Assembly (NCBI GenBank): GCA_013368325.1
Contig: JAACJK010000005.1
Span: forward strand, 558,001 to 622,000
Length of the DNA: 64,000 nucleotides
Origin: Ephemerocybe angulata
Taxonomy: Eukaryota > Basidiomycota > Agaricomycetes > Agaricales > Psathyrellaceae
Direction of reading: 5' to 3'
In this document: piece by piece, positions 54,374 to 64,000 of the stretch
Position numbering within the stretch: the first letter of the stretch is position 1
Layout: every line of letters begins with the position of its first letter
The notes under the pieces: model-generated
Told to the model about the DNA's origin: nothing
The model's database searches: none
The model's input: only the letters and a program-made list of their open reading frames with translations
Position numbers and translations under genes: made by a program

Positions 54374-54828
54374 TGAAGATGGAATGGAGTCGGTGGACCA
54401 GAACTGAGCGAGTTATAAGGGTTCCGTTCGCCGAACAGTGCGGCCTATCCCCATATTTCAGGGCAGGCTATAAGGCGTCTATGTGAGGAGATAGGACCTA
54501 GCGAAACCGAAGCAGTCGGGGTTAGGGAATAAGAGTGGACGACGATGCGAAGGCAGTTGTTTGAGTCATGCACGGGGAAACAAGACCGGCGGAGATCGCA
54601 CTGTAGCGGATTTAACAAGTCACACATTATCGAACGGGCTCGCTAAGAGCGGTTAGCGGATAAGACCAGGATTGAGGGTAAGATGAAAATACAGTCAAGC
54701 AGCCAGCGAACGGAAGGATGTTGGTAATTAGTTAGATTGCAGGCTGTAATACAAAGATGGATTGGATTGCAAGTGGTAGTACACAGAAAGATGAGGGATA
54801 CATGATAGGCAGACATTTGAATACGTTA
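54374..54828. other. Intergenic stretch
   Basis: Holds the promoter side of D2 (CTTATAACTC on the minus strand near 54420) and the 3' flank of C'. No other feature was seen. Confidence 0.4.
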
Positions 54829-56339
54829 CTAGGTCCTAGGTTTGACTGAACGTTTGTTCCTGAGTCCAAGTGGAGCAGGGCGCTTAGTGCCTTTACCGCT
54901 TCCTTTGACGGCAGGCACCGCATGGGTCTCGTGGGGTCGTTCTGGTCGATGGTTGATACTGCTCTTCTTCATAAGCTTAGATTCCTCGACAGGCGCCCTC
55001 TCGACCTGTGTTGCAGGTGGAGGACTACATTCGTCTTCGCTGCGGCCTGGGGTATCGGGCATAGGGGACAGCGGACTGCCATAAATGGGACTTGCAGATG
55101 CACCTGAACGTTCAGCTGCATCTGTCCTAGTTCCATCATCATGCTCCTCAAGATCGGGATCGATCGCAGTATTATCGAGGCCTTCTTGAGCAGATCCAGC
55201 GTAGCTGCCGGCCACGCTGTCCTGATCTTCGTCCTCTTCGAGGTCGGATTCTTAGAAGTCAAAGTCAGAGATAAGAAGGGAGGTTACGAAATAGGGGCAA
55301 TGACAGACCTGCAAACGATCTGAGCCTCTCGCCCACACGAGGTAGCTCTAACCTGGCGTGATCCTCAGCATTAACGCTCTTCCCTAGGACACTACCTTCA
55401 ATCTGACCCATCCTGATCGCCTGGATTGGCACAAATGCCATCTGCCAATAGGTACCAGCGGCGCCGTATACGATCTTGAATGTCATTACGACCACATCTC
55501 CTGGTACTAACATGGGGTTGGGGGAATCTCCAATGCGAACAAGCATATCGTTCTTCTTCCTATGCATGCAGCGAATAAGGTTAGGATTAGGTACCCAAGA
55601 CGGGTTGTGTGGGACGCAAGCGTTGGCGATCCAGGGATGGACGTCGTAATCTACGCTGAACTTGTCCTCGGTAACATTGAAGCCGGTCCGCTTCTGGAAC
55701 AAAGGGGATGAAACCGCGAAACGGAATTGAGTAGATACAGAGAGAGGAGAGTTCCAAGGGTTTCTGGATTTCCCTTCGGTCGTAAAATCGCCTTTCCCCT
55801 TTCCCCACTCCTCCAGAAACTACAGGGTATTTAAGTTCAAACCACAATGATAGGAAAGGTAGGCTCACCACCAGATGTTCATGCAGTCTAGGATCTGCCC
55901 TCGCATCAAAGGTCAGAGACACTTGAGCGGCCAGACTAGGTTCCAATTTCCTGTATAATACCGTCAGATATCGCAAAAGAAGATGTTAAGACCAATCGCA
56001 TATCACCTCATCTGTCCCTTAAACTCCATGGGAGGAGCTGCACCATCTGGACAATAGTTGCCGGTGTCCAAAGGAGTAGCATACAGTATCACGAACGCGT
56101 GAGTGCATACGATGTAGTCCTTCCTGTCCAGGTCCCATAACTGAAGCTCGTAAGCACAAAATAAAATCGATATAAGAGAGATATGTTACCAAGAATGAGC
56201 TGGGATACTGTGCTGACCGCTTCAAGGTAAATCTCTTGCTGCCCTTCTTAATCGCAGACACCAGATCCACCAGAGTAACCTCGCTAGCTGAGAAGCGCAT
56301 TCGCATCAGCTTGTTGAAGTCTTCAAGATTGGCGGCCAT
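54829..56339 (-). CDS. Unknown gene C', paralogue of gene C
   Basis: Exons 56339-56190, 56140-56007, 55950-55869, 55819-55309 and 55250-54829 give 432 aa. The first four exon lengths (150, 134, 82, 511 nt) are identical to gene C, though the introns differ in length and sequence. Conserved blocks are LKRSAQYPSSFL, THAFVILYATPLDTGNY, KSRNPWNSPLSV, ACVPHNPSWVPNPNL, VPGDVVVMTFKIVYG and IRMGQIEGS. The last exon is acidic then basic and not alignable with that of C. The fourth donor is the weaker GTCTGT. Function is unknown. It is divergent from gene B, with 521 bp between starts. Confidence 0.8.
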
Positions 56340-56404
56340 GGTCGAGAAGCGAACACCGAAGAGACTAGGGGGCAGAATACTGTTCCACGAAAGCATCAGC
56401 CCGT

Positions 56405-56412
56405 CCTTTATA
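56405..56412 (-). promoter_or_regulatory. TATA box of gene C'
   Basis: TATAAAGG on the minus strand, 66 bp upstream of the ATG at 56339. Confidence 0.55.
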
Positions 56413-56762
56413 CCAGGAAGGGTTGACTGTGACCCTCTCGGAAGCGCGTCTGACTACCCAAAGAGTACTATGCGCGCATCGGGTAATTGAGGAGACGTTT
56501 TCAGTACGAATGGCAAGAGGATGATAAGGCGAGGGTCCATATGCATACCAGCCCCTCGTGACGGAGTCATTTGAAGAGCAAAGGACCAGAGAGCGCGCGA
56601 CACACCGAGATGTGGGACCCGAGATCCGCTGTCAAGATAGAGAAAGAGCGCAGAAGAGACGGGATATGATGACGAGGAAAAGGTATCAAGGGAAGTGACA
56701 GCAATTATTGCCACCGTGGGCAACTCAAGATAAACACGTGGTCAACCATCGAATAGCGGCCC

Positions 56763-56770
56763 TATAAATA
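56763..56770 (+). promoter_or_regulatory. TATA box of gene B
   Basis: TATAAATA, 91 bp upstream of the ATG at 56861. Confidence 0.6.
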
Positions 56771-56860
56771 CCATAGTCGCGAGTAAGGGGTCGGACTTTA
56801 GAGAGAAGTCGAATCCTCACCCCCACACTTCCCGGTTAGTAACCCTACACCCTTCGAGGA

Positions 56861-58064
56861 ATGTTCAAATCTGAATTAGAAGAGGTACGAAGGCGTAACC
56901 GAACAAGATATAACACACAGGCTAGAAGGATGGTACTGTCGAAATTCGAGAGATTCATGGCTACAAACCCTATTAGGACCAGGATGGCTATACTCGACCT
57001 TATAGCAATAGTGGATCTGATCATGATAGCCAGGTCATCCACAGTGCTCGGCGAGATAATCGAGCAGTATAGAGGTTCTAGATGGGACATATCCAGATTC
57101 TTACGCTTCTGGTTTACAGACTCGGTAGATTTCAGATCAATACTGGCATTTTCTGGAGCGGTCATCAGCGGATCTCAAGCACTGCGCTTTATGGACCGGC
57201 TGCCACCTGCTCCCCGTTCTGATCTGGATATAGTGACGCGAGTGGGGGGCGTACTACCGCTGTCCCAGTACCTGGAAGTCAATGGCTACAGACGTAGAGA
57301 GAGAACACCCCGCCTGAACGAAGACTATCCCATATTAACCGACGCGTTGTCCATAACCTCGTCCCAGGGTTTTTGTCGAGGAGGGGGAAAAGACGGAATA
57401 GTTAACATCTACGACTTCGAAAAACCAGCATACGGCGACGTCAACCGGTACAGCCCAGACTACAAAGTCCAGATAATAGTCGTGGCGCAGAATCCGGTCC
57501 ATCACATTTTATACACTTACCATTCAAGTACGCATCTATCTTCCGATTCACCTGAACTTGAGCGCCACTGAATACCTAAACAGCGATGGTAATGAACTAC
57601 ATATCCCATAAAGAAGCCGTGTCCCTCTTTCCTAGACCCACCTTTATCGATCGCGTCGGTTACCCAACGAGCAGAGGCAAACTCGGGGAGATCTGGCGTC
57701 CTAACTGGGTAATAAAGTACCAGGCGAGGGGATACAGCATTGTGACGCGAGACCCAAAGCCTCAAGTGACTTTGGGAGGAAGATCTAGTAGGGACAAGCA
57801 ATGCTGGCGAATGTGTTTCCACGGTACGTGATGCGGTATTATAACACAGAGGCTGACGCTGATAATAAGCGCCCAGATGATGACGACGAGGAAATACTCG
57901 GGCAAGAACGTAGCAGCCAATACTACCCGTCAGCGACGGAGGACGTCCGTTTCGAACTGAGTCTGCTGTGCGAGACTGAGCGGAATGGTGCGCAAAAATA
58001 CAGACTGGGCATATTTGAACCAGAGGTTTGGGACTATTTATATCCATGGCATATTCTACAATGA
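56861..58064 (+). CDS. Nucleotidyltransferase-fold protein (gene B), three exons
   Basis: Exons 56861-57527, 57584-57823 and 57877-58064, with introns of 56 and 53 nt, give 364 aa. Residues 100-130 read SGSQALRF then SDLDIVTR, the intact GS...DxD signature of the polymerase-beta-like nucleotidyltransferase fold. Further conserved with gene A: GFCRGGGKDGI, DFEKP, HKEAVSLFPRPTF, CW...F and YRLGIFEPE. The N-terminus is a basic helical region lacking in similarity to A. Both splice sites after HSS and after the second exon are at the same positions as in A. Substrate is unknown; the intact acidic pair leaves catalysis possible. Confidence 0.8.
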
Positions 58065-59085
58065 CGCAGGGAATAATACGAGTCCATTTTGAGGATAATA
58101 TAGCCGCTTAGAATGCATAGAGCGAAGATTAAGGATGTGTCGCACCAGGCAACGCAACAGCTCCTAAGACGAGGGCCTGTACAAAGCTATTGACGCTTGT
58201 ACTGTTCTACCACGGTCCATGCATCGCACTATTATCTAACATGTTATCCGTGAAACCCATTGGGTTTAGCTCGAGCAAGCTGCCTGTAACAGGCGCGCAA
58301 CGTACATAGTGGCGACCTACCCTTTCCCAATTTTATTTGCCATCCACACTATACGCAACTCAAGAGAGTGATTGCGACACCTACTTTCGCCCCTAATCGA
58401 TCAATCTCATTATCAGGGTACCCTAATTACAGAGTCAGAAGTATATAACCGGAGTAGGCAGGAAATAGTACATATAACAGCCTAAGCGCTTAGAAATAAG
58501 TGATATAAAGATACAGACGGGTTGGCAAGAGAATGCGGGCCCTTCTGTGTTTAGAAAAGTGATTGAGCGCCTAACAGTAAATCCAAAAGGGTATAAATAG
58601 ACGAATACGGCTACCTATATTTGATTGAGAAGACAGGTGAAGGAGATCGAAACAGGAGGAGCTATTGGAGTGTAGGCTAAATAAGAAAAGCTGGTCCAAG
58701 CGAGCGGACAGCCGTAAGATGCATAGAGCTCAGGCCTCAACCATTAATGCTGTAGGTAATGAGCCAGTAAGCCAGCTAAGTGTAGAGGCCACGGTGGAAT
58801 GCGGAAGCGGTGAAAGCTTTGAGGTATAGACGACAACGCACTAAAGCTAAAGGGATGAGCAACTGCATAGTAACATACATCCGGGAAACGGTCCGGATAT
58901 ACCCTGTGTGGGGCGTAACATTTGCCTAGAGTGACCCTCGTGCAGGAGACTGGCTGATACAGAGCCTAAGAAGTCAGTTCTGCTAATGGCAGCTGGGGCG
59001 ATGAACGGTGAGTAGGCTGTCAAGCGGGACATGGTCACTGTGGACTGACCAGGACGCAACATCTATGGGCCGGCACGCCTGTCGG
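58065..59085. other. Intergenic spacer between convergent genes B and E'
   Basis: No gene is supported. The corresponding spacer in the first module is only 490 bp (5155-5644). Confidence 0.45.
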
Positions 59086-60186
59086 TTAGGTTGTAGTCGG
59101 GGTGGATGACCACGTCCCTTCTGACATAGGGGTCGAAGGAGCCGTCGCCAAAGGGGACACGCCTGGCCGTGTAGTAACGAGAGGCCGTAGCCCATCTCCC
59201 AAGACATAGGTAGTAATGATGCGAGAGAAAGGGCGGACGTCGGGCAGGATGGTTCGGAGTGCGCACAGTACGAAGATACTGTTCAGGTTGAGCGTCAGCT
59301 CTTGCTCGAGTATACAACCTGTATAGTGCAGCGCAAGTTTTAGGGTGTGAGTATATGGAACAGCTAGACCGGACATGCTCATACCTTGGAAGGCTAAGCC
59401 GGTCAAGGAATCAAAGAAATCCTGCGGGATGCGACAGACGGTAGTTTTGTCGTATCTAGACCCGTACGATGACAATTTGATTCGTGCCACCCCCAACGAC
59501 TTCAAGTCTTTGTCGAAAAGACGAAGAGTACACTCGCGAGCGTACGTCCACGGCGTGCGCGTCGCTATACAGCCCCCATCGAACGGACTGCCCTCGATAC
59601 TCACGCTGTACAACGACAACAGAGGCGATTCCAAGTGAAAGTCGCGACCAGCGAGACAACCGCTTGAAATCCCCATCGTGGGCGCAGTGTATTGAAGGCT
59701 GAACGTGTCCGAAAGACGGCAGTATAACAGAGAGAAGGTGACTCGACTGTCGTGAGGGGTATGTCCGAGACAACCGCTTTCCACCTTGTCTGGTACCTTA
59801 AGTAGGCCTAGAGCGTGAACGAGTGTCGGGTCTATAAGGGTGCTGGCGTCCATGCTGGTTGCAGAGCTCGAGGATGGATGAAGCAGCGAGCTTGGGGGCT
59901 TCGTCAGGCGGAAGATCCGACCAGACACCGTTTTCCTGTTGTCGTCCTCGTTGAACTTCAGCTTGAGGTATATCCATACGAAAGTAGTTCTCATGTCCTC
60001 GTGTCCCCCAGTGCACTTTCTACCCCACCGCGACGGATCGTGGGTCGCTAAGATTTGCCTGGCCAGTCGATATGCACGCATAGCTAAAAGTCCAAGCGCG
60101 TCAACCCTCAGAAGCGAAAGCCCGATATGCGAATGCTAACCTTCCAACGTTCGGTCCAGCTTTTGGGTTGCAGAGCGCGCTTTCAT
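59086..60186 (-). CDS. Unknown gene E', paralogue of gene E
   Basis: Exons 60186-60141 (MKARSATQKLDRTLE) and 60083-59086, with a 57-nt intron, give 347 aa. The second exon starts with the conserved YRLARQIL, then RTTFVWIYLKLKFNEDD and TVSGRIFRL, IEGSPFDGG, TPWTYARECTLRLFDKD, VCRIPQDFFDSL, and near the end CILEQELTLNLNSIF. These match gene E in the same order. The C-terminus is Ser/Thr/Pro-rich. No domain is recognised. Confidence 0.75.
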
Positions 60187-62539
60187 GGTTCCGGCTGGTA
60201 AGCAAGGCGGAGAGCGCATTATCCGACGCGCAAGAAGGACAAAGCACTAGACGGGGTCTAGGGGCAGAGGTGGGAAAAGGTAACATGCGAATGGCACTAA
60301 AATCGGATGGATGTGCATAATTTGACTCGGTTTGCCACCAGACAGGCAACATGTCCACTCAACATAAACGACTTCCTTCCCTATTCCAGCGGCAGCTCCG
60401 TTAAGAGAACACTGACGGCCGGAACAGAACGGCGTATATCTTCACCCCTCTAATACTATCATCACGCACCAAGCAGCCGCAGGACAAGGTGGTGAGTGCT
60501 CTCGACCAGGAAATAGAGTAGGAGAGCTACCGAATTATACCCAGGCCGTTCACATATGCAGCGAACATAGGTGAACAGAGGGAAGCCAGCGGGGTAGATG
60601 GCATTAGCGATCGCCGACCATCCACTATAAAAGGTAGGTTATTATGAAGATGAAGAGAGATATCTTAAAGGAAGTCCAACTGATACATTAAACCTCTGCC
60701 CAACTAGCTGCGGTACCTACCAGACCCAAGCCGCATCACCAGAGCTGAGGGAACATCGAAACGACATCTGGCACAGTAAATCCGTGTACTGCGAGCGGCG
60801 GAAGAGAGAACAGAGAGATCGGCGTCTAAGTGTCGAGACCAGAGGAGGTACAGAGTCGGTGAACGTATAAGATGCCGACTGCATCACCACCAGCGACGGT
60901 CCTAGTGCGGCCCTCGCGAAACTAGTAGACGCAAGTAGCAACACATGGGAGGACAGTGAAGGTACGCCGAGCAGCGAAGCTAACAGACAACCAAAGTAGA
61001 GGTGACTAGAAGAAAGATCCCGAAAGACTCACGAAGGAGAGACATGGTTATATAACCACAAGGAGATGCATATGGAAGGTAGACCCAACCAAGAGAGCGA
61101 ACAGAGGAAACCGGAAAGTCAGGAGACAGGAAGAAATCGATAAAGGCGACACAACCCCGCAACTATAGGCCACCAAGAAGAAGAGGGACAAGGGGGGACT
61201 AAGGGATACCACCACCCAGTCCAGAGCCAGGGAGTTACATCTGGCGTATGCGATCGGAGACCAAGTAAAGGGCCCAGTCGGGGATGATATCCAGAGTACA
61301 GGCCAGAATAGAGAAGAACCTGACGTGATCCTGGACCAGGTTCCAGCAGGAAGATATACGAAGGTAAGATATTGGGACCCACCCGTAACTAGGACCTACA
61401 CTGATAATAGAAGAAGCAAGCGGCCCTTCAGCACCCGAGAACGACGCCCACCGCGAAGGCGGAATCCTCTAACAGCCTGCATATAAACATAAAGCTGGAT
61501 GAGTAGGGATCAATCTTGTCGCCGTGGGTTTATACCGTGGAATACAGTAAGCCGATATATCGGGGCCAACGGGTGTACCAGCTTTGATAGAGGGAAGATG
61601 CTTTACAGCCTCTAGGACGACACCCAAACCGTAACTGGGGGATGACCAGCAAGTATTTTCGGTCTATAATCCGAAACAGTCAGAATGCTATGGCTAAGGG
61701 ATGGCTGCGAACGATGGATGGATTACAGACCAAGAGAGATACCAGAGCTAAACAATGTCCGATGGAGATATATCAAAGGGCTGGGACTCGATGCCAGTCA
61801 GACTACAGGAAACGCACCTGCACGGCAGCTAGGCGTATCTGTCGACTGAGGGCTATGGGGACAAGCCGACGTCGATGATGGTAAGAAGGCGATATCTAGC
61901 CCTTGAAGCAAGCAGGCACTATTAGTGAGTCGAACTATGACGCTTACATGCCGTTCAAAGCATCACTGGGTAAGTATCCTGCTTGCGCCTCGCACCGCCC
62001 ACCTGACTACATCACTCACCTTATGTCGATACACGAAGATATCTCAGCAGATGTAAACGCGACCTCCACCCATCCCCCCACATCCGCCGTCCGGTACCAT
62101 ATCCAACAAAATAAAATATGAGGCAGTGGAGCAAACGAAGGGTCACAGTCCGAAGTAGATGGCTGGAGGAAAGGATTTAATTCCCGCCTGTAGCCGTAAA
62201 CGACCAGGGACTCAACCCAGGAGATGAGCCTACGAGGCCATCGCTCCATCCTACTGAAGGGAGAAGGCATGTAGGGGCCGGCTCGAGGTGGTACTCAGCA
62301 AAGGTCAAAGAGGGATACTAAGTCCGACCCGGACCGCGTGATCAAGGCAGCCGACGACATAATAAAAACGGCTAAGCATGCAATAATTAAGGATGTTGCG
62401 CCAAGTCAAGTCTGACTGGATATGCAACACATGGTATTAGCCACAGATAATATGAATACACGTCCCATGATTTCAACCCCTACATATTCACAGGATCGTA
62501 CTTGATACCAAAACCGCATATAAGGCGTGGTGAAAAATA
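60187..62539. other. Gene-poor stretch
   Basis: 2.3 kb, purine-rich on the plus strand in its middle part. Frames on both strands are short and lack start or splice support. This may be decayed repeat sequence or the unrecognised exons of a fast-evolving gene. Confidence 0.45.
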
Positions 62540-64000
62540 CTAGAGACCGTTCATTATCAAGGGATCCGACACGGTCCCAGTCCCAGCTACGAAGGCGCTG
62601 CTCCCGTCGTCTCCACCGTCCCTGACGCTACTGATCCGCCCACTGCTAAAGGAACCACGGATAGGCGCGTAAATCCTAAACAAACCTGTCTTCATCCCCG
62701 ACCTCCAACATTTGTACACGAAAGTGGTCTATCATGAAGTCAAGTCACACGAATGTCAGCAGAGGCGCAAGGCATGTTATTAGAGTGGTTCAATGTGCCT
62801 TACCAACTGAGACACAGAAGGGTCAGCCAAGCAAAGCGTCACACTCTGACTTTGGCAGATGGCGGGTGCTCTGTCGACGGCCATTTGCAGCACTACAGCA
62901 GGGTCGACGTCCCAAGCAGTTTTGTACCGGTCGCGAATATGGATTGGAATGCAGTCTATGCCTTGAATGGAACCTATAAGAGGACCGAGCTGACAGTCAA
63001 TACCATGCCCGCCAACCCCATGCAAGGACGTATTTCACCTTGATTGCGCAGGATGCACTCTCTAATCCGATTGTTCCAAAGGCCTTTCGATTCTAGCAGT
63101 TCGAGGAGGTGTTTCGGGAACGCAGTCGGGACACCTGTCACACCTTCGGGGCTGAACGATAAGCTGGAGAGATGATTTCCGTGAGTTACTCATACACGCC
63201 GCATAAGAGAAAAAATGCTAACCGAGGGAAAGGATCACAGGCGTTGGAACATCGGTAATCTTTGAAGTGTCTCCGGTGGCAGAGTAAGCTGTTAACTCGC
63301 TGTTGTGTATTCCCTTAGACACCTTAGCCTTTAAAGCCGTCCAGTCGAAGCGATTAGAGGGACTGAATAGAGGCCAAAGGTCGAATGTCAAGAGTCCACG
63401 AGCACCGGAACAGGTCTCAAAGTCGGGAAAGGCGCCTTGGGTCCGAGCGAGGTCGGCACTCTGGTCCAGAGCGCTGTGCTGGATGGTTTCAGATATAGAG
63501 ATGCTCAAGCGGCGAGCCTCATCGGAATCGTAAGGAAGACCCAAAAGGGCGAAAGTGTCTGCCAGCCCTTGTACACCGATTCCGAGGGGCCTGTTTGTCA
63601 TCGAGTCTAACAAATCGACTTCAGGCAAATCAGGCAAAGGCAGCGCATTGGATTTGAAGAGGTTGCTGAGGGATGACACCAGCTGGCGTACTACAACTAC
63701 GAGAGAATCGAAATCAAATTCATTATCCTCCGTAACAAAAGAGGGAAGAACCAAGGAGGCTGTGTGACAACGCGAAAGACGAGCTTGGGACGCCCACAAG
63801 AGAACGTCAGTGCTGGTACACCCCTGCGAGACGGTGCCGACGCCTCTCCGAGTGCCTTTAGCTAGAAGACAGAAGATAAGTACACAATATGGAACGCACA
63901 CTCCAGCAAATACCGTGAACGGCTTCCTTGAAAAGGGTAGAGGGCCAACCACAATCTATCTGTGTGGCCAGTATGTTCTTCCAAAGCTTCCTAGCCTTGA
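62540..64000 (-). CDS. Ribonucleotide reductase large-subunit paralogue, probably non-catalytic; 5' end outside window
   Basis: Exons, minus strand: 64000-63914 (incomplete), 63861-63223, 63188-63039, 62973-62804 and 62728-62540; introns 52, 34, 65 and 75 nt. The C-terminal half of a class I alpha subunit is clear: ARKLWKNILATQIDCG, NRPLGIGVQGLADTFALLGLP, WTALKAKV, LLELLESKGLWN, RYKTAWDV, QMAVDRAP and GMKTGLF. However, the loop that should read N-x-C-x-E reads C-T-S-T-D. The phosphate-binding MPTASTSQ region reads YSATGDTSK, and the paired Tyr in KTGMYYLR is replaced (KTGLFRIY). No CxxC tail is present: the end is Gly/Ser-rich. The 34-nt intron is the least certain. It could be a regulatory paralogue or a decaying gene. 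Confidence 0.75.

Noticed and set aside
60717..61382. Series of short minus-strand frames with hydrophobic composition
   Set aside because: They arise from a purine-rich plus strand; no consistent splice joins and no motif.

Overview
The window looks like nuclear DNA of a filamentous basidiomycete, most likely an Agaricomycete. Genes are split by many short introns (mostly 43-75 nt) with GT...AG ends and CTNAC-like branch points. TATAAA boxes often lie 60-130 bp upstream of the start. The intact glutathione transferase is of the fungal etherase-like type, the retroelement is Ty1/copia, and most genes are small, disordered or lineage-specific. I found no bacterial operon, CRISPR array or rRNA. 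Gene models were spliced by eye; exon coordinates are in each entry. The species cannot be told from the sequence.

Layout. (1) 0.5-3.2 kb: an F-box/LRR-like gene and an acidic hypothetical gene. (2) 4.2-9.0 kb: a three-gene module: unknown gene E (+), nucleotidyltransferase-fold gene A (-), unknown gene C (+). (3) 9.6-26.6 kb: mostly small proline/serine-rich or charged proteins, a membrane-anchored methyltransferase-like gene (17.5-18.7 kb), a tandemly repeated promoter module (18.8-22.3 kb) and a GST pseudogene (23.7-24.7 kb). (4) 26.9-35.6 kb: a single-pass membrane protein with a Ser/Thr-rich stalk, an intact GST, a GST remnant, two disordered proteins and a tRNA-Arg(ACG). (5) 35.9-38.4 kb: a type II membrane glycosyltransferase-like gene. 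(6) 39.2-50.0 kb: three tandem members of a small secreted protein family; the middle one is cut by a 7.0-kb Ty1/copia element with 234-bp LTRs and a 5-bp target duplication. (7) 51.7-54.4 kb: two tandem NTase-fold-like genes (D1, D2). (8) 54.8-60.2 kb: a diverged mirror image of module (2): C' (-), B (+), E' (-). (9) 62.5 kb to the window end: a class I ribonucleotide reductase large-subunit-like gene in which the active-site residues appear replaced.

The most notable features are the mirrored E-A-C / C'-B-E' modules, the apparently non-catalytic ribonucleotide reductase paralogue, and the young but defective copia element, which itself carries a 322-bp insertion with inverted ends and a pol III B-box-like sequence. 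A recurrent motif close to AATAAGCGCCC upstream of many genes at 16-35 kb suggests shared regulation of the small-protein genes.
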